Positions 8,401 through 16,519 of a DNA stretch of 64,000 nt are shown in pieces (the first letter of the stretch is position 1; each line of letters opens with the position of its first letter). This DNA comes from a virus: positions 62,001-126,000 of IMG/VR virus record IMGVR_UViG_3300032334_000315. One strand, 5' to 3'. Position numbers and translations under genes: made by a program. The notes below the pieces were generated by a model. It was given only the letters and a program-made list of their open reading frames with translations, was not told where the DNA came from and did no database searches.

Positions 8401-10382
8401 GTAACGCCATACACAAGGCCGCCGCTAAAATCTGCTGCCGCCATTGAACCAGTATTTGTATAGTATAATATGCCAGACCTTGATAGTGGAGCATTTATTG
8501 TGTATGTTACCGTATCACCTTCATTCACTATTTTTTTATCTGGTGTTATTGTGTACGCGAGTGAAACTTCGTCAATTGAATCATAAACTTGATATGACGA
8601 AGATGTTTGTTTTCTTACAGTAGTACCAGATGTTGCGGTTAATCTTGATGGATTAAGAGTATATTCATCAAACGAACTTTTTATGAATAAGTTACCTCCG
8701 TTAGTCAAACGACTGTCTGACCATGTTATTGAGCTTGCAGTAGGAAAAACTGTTGCTGCTAGTGAATTCCATACGATTCTGATTGCTCCGGCGCCACCTG
8801 CTGCTGCACTAGATCCACCGCCACCACCGCCATATGCGCCGCCTACATCTGTTGCATATCCAGTTCCACCACTGGTACCACCAGAACCACCAGTACCTGC
8901 TACACCTAAACTGTTTCCTGCTGTACCATTACTCCCTAATCCATATAATCCAACGCCACCGCCGCCAGCAGCTCCAGCAGCTCCACCACCACCACCTCCT
9001 CCAGTAGACGATGTTGCGCTTGTATATGTTAGAGATGGATATGGTCCATTTACTGTGCTGCCGTTACCACCGGTGCCAGTATATCCACCAGCGCCGCCGC
9101 CGCCAGCTGATTCTAATGTACCTTGGCCATTACCACCAGTGCCTCCTGCAAATCCAGTTCCAGCTAATACGGTGCCACCAGCACCACCAACAGGGCTAGC
9201 GTAATTACCGCCTGTATAACCACCACCCGCTGCTACAGTAGAAGTATTATTGAAATAACTTGTTCCACCAGATCCTCCATTGTAATCGCTAGGAAATCCT
9301 GCAACTACGGTATATGTTGTACCAGGAGTAACCGAATAGTTATTAATATATGCAAGAGCAGCTCCACCGCCACCTCCACCACCATTATATCCACCAGTAC
9401 CACCTCCACCAACACAAACAACACTAACACTAGTAACACCAGCTGGACATGTCCATGTGAATGTTCCAGCAGTACCAGAGTATGCTAGTGTTCCTGCTCC
9501 TGATGTTGCTGATATAGTAGAAGGATAAACAGCTATTGCGTCTGTATAAACATTAGAACCGCTTGATGGACTATATTCATCAAATGTACCAGGTATCTGA
9601 AGCACACCACTATTAGTAAATCGTTGTGCTAGTGTGCCAACAGTCGCATCTGTAGTGTCGGATAAAGTTAATGTTTCTACTATAACATTGTCACCAAAAG
9701 GACCGTTATTTGTTACAGAAACTAATGATCCTGTGCCTGTTGCAGTATTAACGAAAGTTAAATGGTTTGGCCCATCATCGTATATAATAGGAGATACCGC
9801 TGTTAATAATACAGTTCCGCTAATAGCGGTTAATGTTGATGTGGGAACTGTGTATGTTGTACCGGTATATAAAGCAGTTCCAATAACTATGCGGTGATTT
9901 GATATATAATAATCGGCATATGAAATTGCTCCAGTGTTTTCTGAACCATTAACGTGCCAATTGGCTGCGCTTGTTATTGAGCCTGATATAGTAGTCGTTG
10001 CTATACGAGAACCATCAACATATAAAGATAATGCTGTGCCGGATCTAACATATGCGATATGATACCAACGATCCGGAATAAAATTATAAGTCGTAAGGCC
10101 TGTGGTAGCGGCGCTTCCACCAATAAGAACAGCAGCGTTGAGTGATACATCATTTGTAGATGGATAATTGAAAGTAGCAGCAAGAAATGTTGATGAACCA
10201 GTATTCCATACACCAAAAAGGGATGTATCTCTTTGGGCACCACCAAACATAGAAGAATTAAATCTCACGAATGCTTCTATGGTCCAGTTATTAGTACCAA
10301 AAGCAAGAGTTCCGGTAAATCTTAACTGACCACCATTATAATAATCAGTTCCTTGGCACTTATAAGCATAATCAATAGCCAT
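5418..10382 (-). CDS. Giant modular adhesin/tail fibre: LamG-like and three glycine-rich modules, 1654 aa
   Basis: The module order is: a LamG/concanavalin-like domain (residues 1 to about 220), glycine-rich module 1 (about 305-540), a Calx-beta-like segment with NEGDTVTYTI (about 605-660), glycine-rich module 2 (about 775-1030), a second LamG-like domain (about 1090-1250), and glycine-rich module 3 (about 1355-1625). Each glycine-rich module opens with a beta segment such as FTWTCPAGVTSVSVVCVG or a close variant, contains GTGFAGG and GGYT motifs, and closes with an R-(I/M)-I-W-like strand. LamG-like domains usually bind glycans. The gene overlaps the preceding fibre gene by one base (TAATG). 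It is probably a host-range determinant; whether it is on the distal fibre or the baseplate cannot be told. Confidence 0.85.
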   Translation of the reverse strand: MAIDYAYKCQGTDYYNGGQLRFTGTLAFGTNNWTIEAFVRFNSSMFGGAQRDTSLFGVWNTGSSTFLAATFNYPSTNDVSLNAAVLIGGSAATTGLTTYNFIPDRWYHIAYVRSGTALSLYVDGSRIATTTISGSITSAANWHVNGSENTGAISYADYYISNHRIVIGTALYTGTTYTVPTSTLTAISGTVLLTAVSPIIYDDGPNHLTFVNTATGTGSLVSVTNNGPFGDNVIVETLTLSDTTDATVGTLAQRFTNSGVLQIPGTFDEYSPSSGSNVYTDAIAVYPSTISATSGAGTLAYSGTAGTFTWTCPAGVTSVSVVCVGGGGTGGYNGGGGGGGAALAYINNYSVTPGTTYTVVAGFPSDYNGGSGGTSYFNNTSTVAAGGGYTGGNYASPVGGAGGTVLAGTGFAGGTGGNGQGTLESAGGGGAGGYTGTGGNGSTVNGPYPSLTYTSATSSTGGGGGGGAAGAAGGGGVGLYGLGSNGTAGNSLGVAGTGGSGGTSGGTGYATDVGGAYGGGGGGSSAAAGGAGAIRIVWNSLAATVFPTASSITWSDSRLTNGGNLFIKSSFDEYTLNPSRLTATSGTTVRKQTSSSYQVYDSIDEVSLAYTITPDKKIVNEGDTVTYTINAPLSRSGILYYTNTGSMAAADFSGGLVYGVTPLTWSGTATATLWSFTGLTQSATSGSGTGAVFSIRKNNATTTMATHGVLTVIPTSPGSGYQIGDTITIPGASLGLTTPTNNLTITVGSDWFAQGVYPSTVTGTGLGTMTTGAANWTCPDGVYRISVVCVGGGGSGDTAGPHGGGGGALSYVKDVAVVPGTVYPIQVGIGGVGGTSVAAGTNGAPTYWNDGTIVYASGGNAATNGGYGGIVGAGTGFAGGAGGWPASGSLGNGGGGAGGYTAAGGNGGVWSGNISQSGKNSLNGGGGGSTGGGAGILDSTGTVVNTSTGNGGGGGGVGLLGISNLGLGGVNLAGSTGAILGQGGYGGSGGSNGGNATSTVGGAGAIYGGGGGGGNPTGGAGGAGALRMIWNYPHGFLPSTIALTAVTNTKLLTAQSATITDVTGINTITNIATVTAGSTIIPFASTYSYQFNGTTQYLYVPHSQNFVFGSTDDFTIEGYLYTSATTINKGLIYKRSGSNISGVNFGTSTTTASRFHLRVANADGSAWTINDATAGTFAISTWYHFAITKTNGVIYLYINGLMVRQYAHTTAIYDDGSVLNIGQDPGGARWVGYLSNIRIIKGTALYYPPSTIVNRNYPDYPFVVDNKGSIPITNGTGTLALTVGQDILQEGVQDIQLQLRSDSTSGTILATAPTVLVADTSKPLALPGGGQCWCAYPDYVSGPNLVYTGTPGVFTFTAPKGYTAVSAVAIGAGGGGGPNGGGGGGGGALAYSASIAVTGGTTYTITCGAPGVYGGTPTAGGASSFASTIIANGGQPGGTNAAPAGGAGGTVGAGTGFAGGAGGAGIGTYAGGGGGGAGGYTVAGGAGGAVTGTVPTLTAGSGVASTSGGAGGSGGGSATAGLYYAVGGGGGGTSPFGSVAVASIAGTSYAGAGSSCGRGGGGSGGVATTTASGVQLGERGYTATPYPNGANQPPHGGRFGGGGGAGDGNNQPGGNGGPGCVRIIWGTGRAYPATLTADRVSGYPAAVGNPTGQQ

Positions 10383-12955
10383 TATCCAAACACCGTATCC
10401 AATGAGCTAGTCGTAGTGTTATAATATGTATAGGCCACACTTGTGCCACTTGTTGTGTTAGAAGCATATCCCACACGTCCAGCAGTATATATGTTGCCAG
10501 TAACACCAACACCGCCAGTCACTTTGAATGCACCGGTCAGATTAGATGTTGATGCTGTTGTATCTGTAACAGTAGTGGCACCAGAAATTGTTCCGCCAGT
10601 GAATGAACCACCACCACCTGTTGCGGTAAATGTTATAGTATCAGTCGTTGGATTAGCAGCGATAGTGATGCCTGACCCAGCAACAAGAGTAAGTCTATCG
10701 GTTGTTGAATCAGCAGAAACTACGTTTGCACCTACAAGAATTCCTGAGAATCCGTTAGCAGCAGAACCACCACCGCCTGCTACAGGAGACCAATAGATGC
10801 CTGTACCTGATGTGCGGAGATAATAACCAGCCGTACCAGCAACACCGTTAGCCGTTAGAGTGCCAGTGATTACTGGATTATTTTTAGTTAGATATAGCGT
10901 TGATGCGTTTGCAACCTGCAATCTATCACTGATAAGAGTTCTAAGCGCAGTGTTAGTGCCAGTAAGATTGGTGTTAATTAGATTGATGCGCAGGTTCGTG
11001 TTTGCGAGCGCAGCACGTTCAATTGCTTTTGTTTGGTAAACAGACGCAGCGTTAGCTACTTGAAGCCTATCGGATACCAATGTGCGAATAGCAGTGTTAG
11101 TACCAGTTAAACCAACCCAAGATGCTTTAGCTAATAATAACGTATTGACGTTTGCAACTTGGTATCTGTCACTGATAAGTGTACGGAGTGCAGTGTTAGT
11201 GCCCGTCAATCCTGCCCATGTAGCTTTTGCATTTAGTAGCGTATTGACGTTTGCAACCTGATACCTATCATTAATCAATAGACGAAGAGCAGTGTTAGTA
11301 CTAGTTAAATTGGTATTGATTAGGTTGATACGACTTGCTTGTGTGCCAATATAAGAATTTGTATTTGCGAGCGCAGCACGTTCAACTGCTTTTGTTTGAT
11401 AAATTAATGCAGCATTCGCTACCTGAAGTCTATCACTAATAAGTAAACGAAGCGCAGTATTGGTACCAGTTACCGACGCCCATGAAGCTTTGGTTGCAAT
11501 GTATGAATTGGTATTTGCAAGGTACACTTTTGTGTTAGCAACAGATATTTTAGTTGCAATAAGACTGGCCGTTGACGTAGCAAAGTTAGGGTCATTTGCT
11601 AAAGCAGCAGCAAGTTCATATAGTGTGTTTAGTGTGCCGGGCGCTGAATTGACAACAGCCGCAACAGATGTGTCCACATAATTACGAATGGCCGTATTTG
11701 TGCTTGTTAATGCAGACCATGATGCTTTTGTAGCAATATAAGAATTTGTATTTGCTAATGCTGCTCGTTCTACGGCTTTCGTTTGATAAGTTGCTACCGC
11801 ATTTGCAACCTGTAGTCTGTCACTGATAAGTGTTCTCAGTGCAGTGTTAGTTCCTGTAACGCTAGTCCAAGTGGCCTTAGCTGCTAACAATGTGTTGACA
11901 TTGGCTACTTGATATCTATCAGATACTAGAGTACGGATAGCTGTGTTAGTTCCAGTAAGCGCAGACCAAGATGCTTTAGTAGCAATGTAAGAATTGGTAT
12001 TAGCGAGTGCAGCACGTTCAACAGATTTGGTTTGATACGTTGCAACTGCGTTTGCTACTTGTAAATACTGAGTAGTAGAGCCTCCGCCACCAGTTAGAAG
12101 ATTAGTACCTACACCACCAGCCGCAGCAGTTAAATCAATATATACACCACGAGCAGATCCACCTTGTTCAAAAATTCTTAGTTTGTTTTGATATGCGTCA
12201 ATAGTTATGCCACCACTAGTTGTTGCATTTGGTGGTTTTGCTAGATTTATTTGGCCGCCTTCATCACCACTAGCGAGAGTTGAAGTCAATTCGGAACCAC
12301 TAACAATTCCAGTTGCTGTTATTGTGCCTGTAATTGACGGATTAGATAATGGTGCATATGTAGCAGCAGCATTGGCAACTTGTAGGCGATTATTGATTAA
12401 TGTACGAAGTGCGGTATTAGTTCCAGTTAAATTGGTATTGATTAGGTTGATACGAAGATTTGTATTGGCGAGTGCTGCTCTTTCTACTGCTTTTGTTTGA
12501 TAAATCGCTGATGCGTTCGCTACCTGAAGTCTATCGCTAATAAGTGTACGAAGTGATGTGTTAGTACCAGTAAGCGCAGACCAAGATGCTTTTGTTGCAC
12601 CAATAGCAGTAGCATTAGCAACTTGCATTCTGTCAGATATCAAAGATCTTAATGCGGTGTTAGTACCAGTGAGATTGGTATTGATTAGATTAACACGAAG
12701 ATTGGTATTTGCCAGCTGAGACTTGATAAACGAATTCGTATTTGCAAGATATGCTTTGGTATTAGCAACTTGCATACGGTCACTGATAAGTGTACGAATA
12801 GCAGTGTTGGTTGATGTAAGCGCAGACCATGATGCACCACCAGAAACTGGTGTTGACCAATATGCCGTATTGCTAGTCGTATTGGCCGTCAGCACCTGAC
12901 CATTTGTTGATCCTGTGACAGTTATTTGTTGTGGTAATATTTTTTGTACAGCCAT
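10382..12955 (-). CDS. Tail fibre protein with twelve TNTA(L/I)R repeats, 857 aa
   Basis: The N-terminal three quarters consist of a repeat of the type TGTNTALRTLISDRLQVANA, present twelve times (eleven end in an (M/L/Y)QVAN element), interleaved with ERAALANTN segments. These probably form a trimeric fibrous shaft. A VNSAPGTLNTLYELAAAL element, common in phage fibres, lies in the middle. The C-terminal part contains NNPVITGTLTANG followed by GTAGYYLR, also present in the 214-aa fibre at 14220, then a beta-rich tail. The stop overlaps the next ATG by one base. An AATAAATA late-like box lies 7 nt upstream of the ATG. Confidence 0.85.
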   Translation of the reverse strand: MAVQKILPQQITVTGSTNGQVLTANTTSNTAYWSTPVSGGASWSALTSTNTAIRTLISDRMQVANTKAYLANTNSFIKSQLANTNLRVNLINTNLTGTNTALRSLISDRMQVANATAIGATKASWSALTGTNTSLRTLISDRLQVANASAIYQTKAVERAALANTNLRINLINTNLTGTNTALRTLINNRLQVANAAATYAPLSNPSITGTITATGIVSGSELTSTLASGDEGGQINLAKPPNATTSGGITIDAYQNKLRIFEQGGSARGVYIDLTAAAGGVGTNLLTGGGGSTTQYLQVANAVATYQTKSVERAALANTNSYIATKASWSALTGTNTAIRTLVSDRYQVANVNTLLAAKATWTSVTGTNTALRTLISDRLQVANAVATYQTKAVERAALANTNSYIATKASWSALTSTNTAIRNYVDTSVAAVVNSAPGTLNTLYELAAALANDPNFATSTASLIATKISVANTKVYLANTNSYIATKASWASVTGTNTALRLLISDRLQVANAALIYQTKAVERAALANTNSYIGTQASRINLINTNLTSTNTALRLLINDRYQVANVNTLLNAKATWAGLTGTNTALRTLISDRYQVANVNTLLLAKASWVGLTGTNTAIRTLVSDRLQVANAASVYQTKAIERAALANTNLRINLINTNLTGTNTALRTLISDRLQVANASTLYLTKNNPVITGTLTANGVAGTAGYYLRTSGTGIYWSPVAGGGGSAANGFSGILVGANVVSADSTTDRLTLVAGSGITIAANPTTDTITFTATGGGGSFTGGTISGATTVTDTTASTSNLTGAFKVTGGVGVTGNIYTAGRVGYASNTTSGTSVAYTYYNTTTSSLDTVFG
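10890..12860 (-). repeat. Coding repeat array, 12 imperfect copies (TNTALR...QVANA)
   Basis: In-frame degenerate repeats inside the fibre gene. Copies share long similar DNA stretches such as cactgataagtgt and gcagtgttagt but drift at third positions. Such arrays can expand or contract by recombination and so change fibre length. Confidence 0.8.
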
Positions 12956-12962
12956 CTACACC

Positions 12963-12970
12963 TATTTATT
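12963..12970 (-). promoter_or_regulatory. Late-promoter-like box AATAAATA
   Basis: One base away from the T4 late consensus, and 7 nt upstream of the ATG of the repeat fibre gene. The AGGTG next to it is the likely ribosome binding site, so the box may be coincidental within the fibre operon. Confidence 0.35.
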
Positions 12971-13887
12971 CAAAAAGTTATTGACCAAGTACCCGATAAG
13001 CTCCACTTGTATGTTCTATATCCACCCGCAACAGTAATAGTCGGTGATCCTGTTGTTGTTACAGCAGCAGGATATGTGTCTGGATAACGAATGATAACAT
13101 TTCCAAATGTTCCAGCTTGACCACCATATCCACTAGCTCCACCAGCTCCGCCGTGTCCTGGTATTGTTGTAGTTGGCGAAAGATCCGTAGTGGCAGTTCC
13201 AGCTAATCCGCCGCTACAGTATGTGACACTTGATCCAGAAATAGTACTTACAATTCCAGCGCCAGCCAAGAAGTTTCCTGGGCCCCCAGCACCTCCACCA
13301 GCTCTAGGAGTATTAAGACTACCAGTTATTAGTGTTCCGCCACCTGCGCCACCATCATATCCCTGTCTCGGAGCATTTAAATAAGTTGATCCTGGATAAA
13401 CACCTCTTCCTGGACCCGCAGCGATACTATTTGATCCGTTCCACCAGAATGCAGCCGCTGAACCACCGCCAGAACCTCCACTTAAACCAGAAACGCCGCT
13501 ACTCTGTGTATATGCACCACCTCCCCCTCCTCCTTTGCAAGTTATTGATAAGGATGTTCCAGTAAGAGAGCTATCTGCGCCACTGTTTCCGCGGCCAAAT
13601 GTGCTTGTGCTGACACCACCATAACCAACTACAATCGCATATGTTAATCCCGACATAGATCCCGTAATAGATTGTGTGCCGATTAATAATCCACCAGCGC
13701 CACCTCCAGCACCTTTGCCACCATACGCGCCTCCGTCACCACCTCCACCAGAACCACCTCCAGCAGCAACAAGATACTCTAAAGCTATTGTGCTTATCGT
13801 TTGCAGATTTGCTCTTTTTGAAGATATTTTTTTTAAACTAATTTTTCGCAAAGACGCAAAACTTTTTGATAATATCTTAATACTCAT
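12970..13887 (-). CDS. Glycine-rich adhesin-like protein, 305 aa
   Basis: The N-terminus is unusual: about 35 residues rich in Lys and Ser (MSIKILSKSFASLRKISLKK), unlike the other fibres. From about residue 40 it is a glycine-rich module (GGGSGGGGDGG onward) ending in FGNVIIRYPD near residue 265, followed by a short beta-rich tail (YRTYKWSLSGTWSITF). The ATG overlaps the stop of the upstream 109-aa gene (TAATG). A receptor-binding tip protein is likely by analogy to other glycine-rich adhesins; the basic N-terminus may be its docking segment. Confidence 0.78.
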   Translation of the reverse strand: MSIKILSKSFASLRKISLKKISSKRANLQTISTIALEYLVAAGGGSGGGGDGGAYGGKGAGGGAGGLLIGTQSITGSMSGLTYAIVVGYGGVSTSTFGRGNSGADSSLTGTSLSITCKGGGGGGAYTQSSGVSGLSGGSGGGSAAAFWWNGSNSIAAGPGRGVYPGSTYLNAPRQGYDGGAGGGTLITGSLNTPRAGGGAGGPGNFLAGAGIVSTISGSSVTYCSGGLAGTATTDLSPTTTIPGHGGAGGASGYGGQAGTFGNVIIRYPDTYPAAVTTTGSPTITVAGGYRTYKWSLSGTWSITF

Positions 13888-14216
13888 TAAGTTATCTCGG
13901 TACCAAATGCTAAAAACGACATGGTTGCCGAACTGGAATAAACAGTAATTACATCGGTTGTGCCTAATGTTATTCCAAGAGTTAAATATATGGAATCATT
14001 TGCCGGCAAAGCAGCATCATAAGCAATATATTGTGTCGCAGCTAATGCAGCTCCAGCTGGTCTAATTGCTACCCTATAAGTGCCAGAACTAGCAGCCTGG
14101 TTGCAAATAACAATGGTAGATATGATTGCGCTTGTTGCGCTAGGTACTGTGTACAAAGTTGTTGCTGTCGTAGCTGATGGATTTACGTTTCCTAAAACTT
14201 TATATGCTGACGCCAT
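13887..14216 (-). CDS. Small beta-sandwich tail protein, 109 aa
   Basis: The product is compact and beta-rich, with the pattern TTLYTVPSATSAIISTIVICNQ near the N-terminus and DVITVYSSSATMSFLAFG at the end. This matches a small family often seen beside phage fibre genes, built like a jelly-roll decoration or fibre-tip domain; the family memory is not verified by search. AGGAGG precedes the ATG inside the end of the upstream gene, and the stop overlaps the next start by one base, so it is tightly coupled in the fibre operon. Confidence 0.72.
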   Translation of the reverse strand: MASAYKVLGNVNPSATTATTLYTVPSATSAIISTIVICNQAASSGTYRVAIRPAGAALAATQYIAYDAALPANDSIYLTLGITLGTTDVITVYSSSATMSFLAFGTEIT

Positions 14217-14219
14217 TTT

Positions 14220-14864
14220 TCACATTCCTCCTAATAATAACCAACCTATATATGGATCACCTGCTGGTCCTGCTGGCCCAGTTGCACCAGTCGCTCCATT
14301 TGTTCCTGCCGCACCAGTTAATCCAGCAACAACAACACCTTCCATACTTCTCGCTTCAATAACAGCAGTGTTGTATGGCGCAGATGTAAATGCTAATGTG
14401 GTTCCTGAAATGGTATAGTGTGTTGTTGGTATTTGCAAAATTCCATTTATCGTAACGATAACATTTTTCTGCTGAACCACCGATGTGCTGAGAGTGAAAT
14501 TTGTTTGTGATCCATTACCAGTAAAAGTTTGAGATGTTGCATCTACAGCCGCGCCTGCCGCCCCACCAGCAGCTGGACTCCAATAGATTCCTGAGCCAGA
14601 TGCGCGTAGATAATAACCAGCCGTACCAACAGATCCATTAGCTGTTAGTGTGCCAGTTATTACGGGATTATTTTTTGTGAGATATGTAGAAGCTGCGTTG
14701 GCTACTTCAAGATACGGAGCTACGAAATCAAAGACAACCGTGCCGTTGGAAGAATATATCTTCTTGTCTTTGGTATTGATAGCAAGTTCACCAGTAGCAA
14801 TATCTGAGGTTGTCGGCACTTTCCCGGCAACGCTACTGCGTTTTATTTTAATCTGTGAAGCCAC
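14220..14864 (-). CDS. Short tail fibre with Mtd_N-like N-terminus and collagen-like tail, 214 aa
   Basis: The N-terminus KIKRSSVAGKVPTTSDIATG leading to ELAINTKDKKIY is the fibre-attachment type found in many phage fibres (Mtd N-terminal-like). It is followed by a VANAASTYLTKNN shaft, the GTAGYYLR cassette shared with the fibre at 10382, a segment TFTGNGSQTNFTLS typical of fibre tips, and a short G-x-y tract (GPAGPAG). I place the start at GTG 14864, because TAGGAG lies 6 nt upstream and the product then begins MASQIKIKRSS like its paralogue at 16516. The TTG at 14870 directly abuts the Shine-Dalgarno and is unlikely. Confidence 0.82.
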   Translation of the reverse strand: MASQIKIKRSSVAGKVPTTSDIATGELAINTKDKKIYSSNGTVVFDFVAPYLEVANAASTYLTKNNPVITGTLTANGSVGTAGYYLRASGSGIYWSPAAGGAAGAAVDATSQTFTGNGSQTNFTLSTSVVQQKNVIVTINGILQIPTTHYTISGTTLAFTSAPYNTAVIEARSMEGVVVAGLTGAAGTNGATGATGPAGPAGDPYIGWLLLGGM

Positions 14865-14883
14865 ACCCAACTCCTAGAGAGGA

Positions 14884-14913
14884 AGGCCAAGGGAAACACT
14901 TGTCCCTTGGCCT
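14884..14913 (-). terminator. Perfect 11-bp inverted repeat, putative terminator between fibre genes
   Basis: AGGCCAAGGGA at 14884-14894 and its exact complement at 14903-14913 flank an 8-nt loop, 17 nt downstream of the 528-aa fibre stop. The following minus-strand tract TTCCTCTC is T-rich but not a true U-run, so it may instead be an attenuator or an mRNA 3' end stabiliser. Confidence 0.6.
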
Positions 14914-14929
14914 GAGTGATTATATTTAG

Positions 14930-16516
14930 TTAGTAAGTTCCGCCGTCTATGATTGCGTCAAGCTGAGCAAGACCGTAACCAGCGCCAGAGATGTTAACAG
15001 TAGATGTTGGTTCTACAGATAGGCCTGTATATACCTTGAACACGCCATCTGTAGCATCTCTGAAGAGACCAGCATACTTAGTGCCGCTTGATGTGTACAT
15101 GCCGTAGAAACCGGTGTCAACTGCGTCTGTTGAGTTATTAGCAGCCAACTTAATCATTGAGTCATCGACGTTTAGTGTCGATGATGAGATATAAGTAACT
15201 GCACCTTCAACTGTCAAGTCACCATCAATGATTGCAGAACCAGTAATACGAGTATTACCAGAAACAGCAAGATTGGTGCTGATTGTCATACGGCCTGTAT
15301 GAGCTAACAGACCAGATGTAGTTGGATTAGACTTAGTTGCATATGTCGCAACAGCATTCGCTACCTCAAGGTAGATATTCTGTCTTGGCATCGCATCCCA
15401 GTAAGCATTTGTACCGTTCGTGCGAAGAAGATAACCAGCTGATCCAAGCGAGTTATTAGCCTTAAGACCAGTGACGCTGGTGTTTCCAGAAACCTCAAGG
15501 TTTGTGCTGATAGTAGCACGTCCTGTATGCGCTAGAATTCCAGATGTTGTTGGATTAGAAGAACTAGCCTTTGTTGCAATATACGAGTTGGTGTTAGCCA
15601 ATACCGTATTGAATGTGGTTGTGCTTACCTTAGTGCCAATATAGCTGTTGGTATTAGCAAGAGCCGAATTGAAGGTAGTTGAATTGACCTTAGTTGCAAT
15701 GTAGGTATTGGTATTAGCAAGATCAAGTCTAGCCTGGCTCTTTGTCTGATACGTCACAGCCGCATTAGACATCTGAAGTCTGTCAGCAATCAATAAACGA
15801 AGCGCAGTGTTTGTGCCTGTTAGATTTGTATTAACAAGCGTGATACGCTGACCTTGCGTAGAAATATATGCATTAGTATTTGCGAGGTCGGTATTGTGTG
15901 TGGTTGTGTTAAGCTTAGTCGCAATATAGCTGTTGGTATTCGCAAGATGCTGACGCTCAACTAACGCATTCGCTGCAATATACGAATTGGTATTCGCAAG
16001 GTCAGTGTTATGTGTAGTTGTGCTTACTTTTGTGCCAATGTAGGTATTGGTATTAGCAAGTGCAGAGTTGAAAGTGGTACTGCTTACTTTAGTTGCAATG
16101 TAGCTGTTTGTGTTAGCAAGGGCCAGCTTGAAGGTAGTGTTACTTACCTTAGTTGCGATGTAGGCATTTGTGTTAGCAAGCTGTGACTTGATGTATGAGT
16201 TGGTATTAGCAAGCGCACTATTGAAGGTCGTAGAATTGACCTTAGTTGCGATGTACGAATTGGTATTCGCAAGAGCAGACTGGAATGTTGCATTGGAAGC
16301 TGCATAAGCTTTCGTAGCAAACTTAGCGTTAGCATTAGCTACCGTAATATATGCGCCAATGTTGAACGAAGCAGAACCACCGATTTCGAATACAGCAGAA
16401 CCATTCGATGTATAGATTTTCTTATCTACTAAGTTAACCGCTAGTTCGCCTGCATATAGACTACCTGGCGCTGAACCAGGCGTACTACTGCGTTTGATTT
16501 TGATAATTGAAGCCAT
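14930..16516 (-). CDS. Tail fibre with ALANTNSYIATKV repeats, 528 aa
   Basis: It begins MASIIKIKRSSTPGSAPG and ELAVNLVDKKIYTSNG, the same attachment type as the 214-aa fibre. The shaft (residues about 60-330) repeats ALANTNSYIATKVS with a TTF(N/K) linker many times. Two copies of a block TSGxLAHTGR(A/M)TISTNL(E/A)VSGN follow, and the C-terminal 90 residues (VDDSMIKLAANN...GFYG...GLFRDATDGVFK) are a domain common to T4-like environmental phage fibres. AAGGA lies 8 nt before the ATG and a strong hairpin follows the stop. Confidence 0.87.
   Translation of the reverse strand: MASIIKIKRSSTPGSAPGSLYAGELAVNLVDKKIYTSNGSAVFEIGGSASFNIGAYITVANANAKFATKAYAASNATFQSALANTNSYIATKVNSTTFNSALANTNSYIKSQLANTNAYIATKVSNTTFKLALANTNSYIATKVSSTTFNSALANTNTYIGTKVSTTTHNTDLANTNSYIAANALVERQHLANTNSYIATKLNTTTHNTDLANTNAYISTQGQRITLVNTNLTGTNTALRLLIADRLQMSNAAVTYQTKSQARLDLANTNTYIATKVNSTTFNSALANTNSYIGTKVSTTTFNTVLANTNSYIATKASSSNPTTSGILAHTGRATISTNLEVSGNTSVTGLKANNSLGSAGYLLRTNGTNAYWDAMPRQNIYLEVANAVATYATKSNPTTSGLLAHTGRMTISTNLAVSGNTRITGSAIIDGDLTVEGAVTYISSSTLNVDDSMIKLAANNSTDAVDTGFYGMYTSSGTKYAGLFRDATDGVFKVYTGLSVEPTSTVNISGAGYGLAQLDAIIDGGTY
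15560..16310 (-). repeat. Coding repeat array of the 528-aa fibre
   Basis: Imperfect in-frame copies of a unit of about 20 codons whose DNA alternates gtattagcaag and cttagttgcaatgta. The array encodes the fibre shaft and is a likely site for copy-number change. Confidence 0.75.
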
Positions 16517-16519
16517 TTC

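Noticed and set aside
7471-9204. Long Pro-rich plus-strand frames (for example 7471-7821 and 8683-9204) inside the giant adhesin gene
   Set aside because: They are the complement of glycine codons (GGN read as CCN), have no ribosome binding sites, and lie wholly antisense to a well-supported gene.
10890-12860. Regular repeats suggestive of a CRISPR array
   Set aside because: The units are in-frame, degenerate and encode a fibre shaft; there are no conserved direct repeats with unique spacers and no cas genes.
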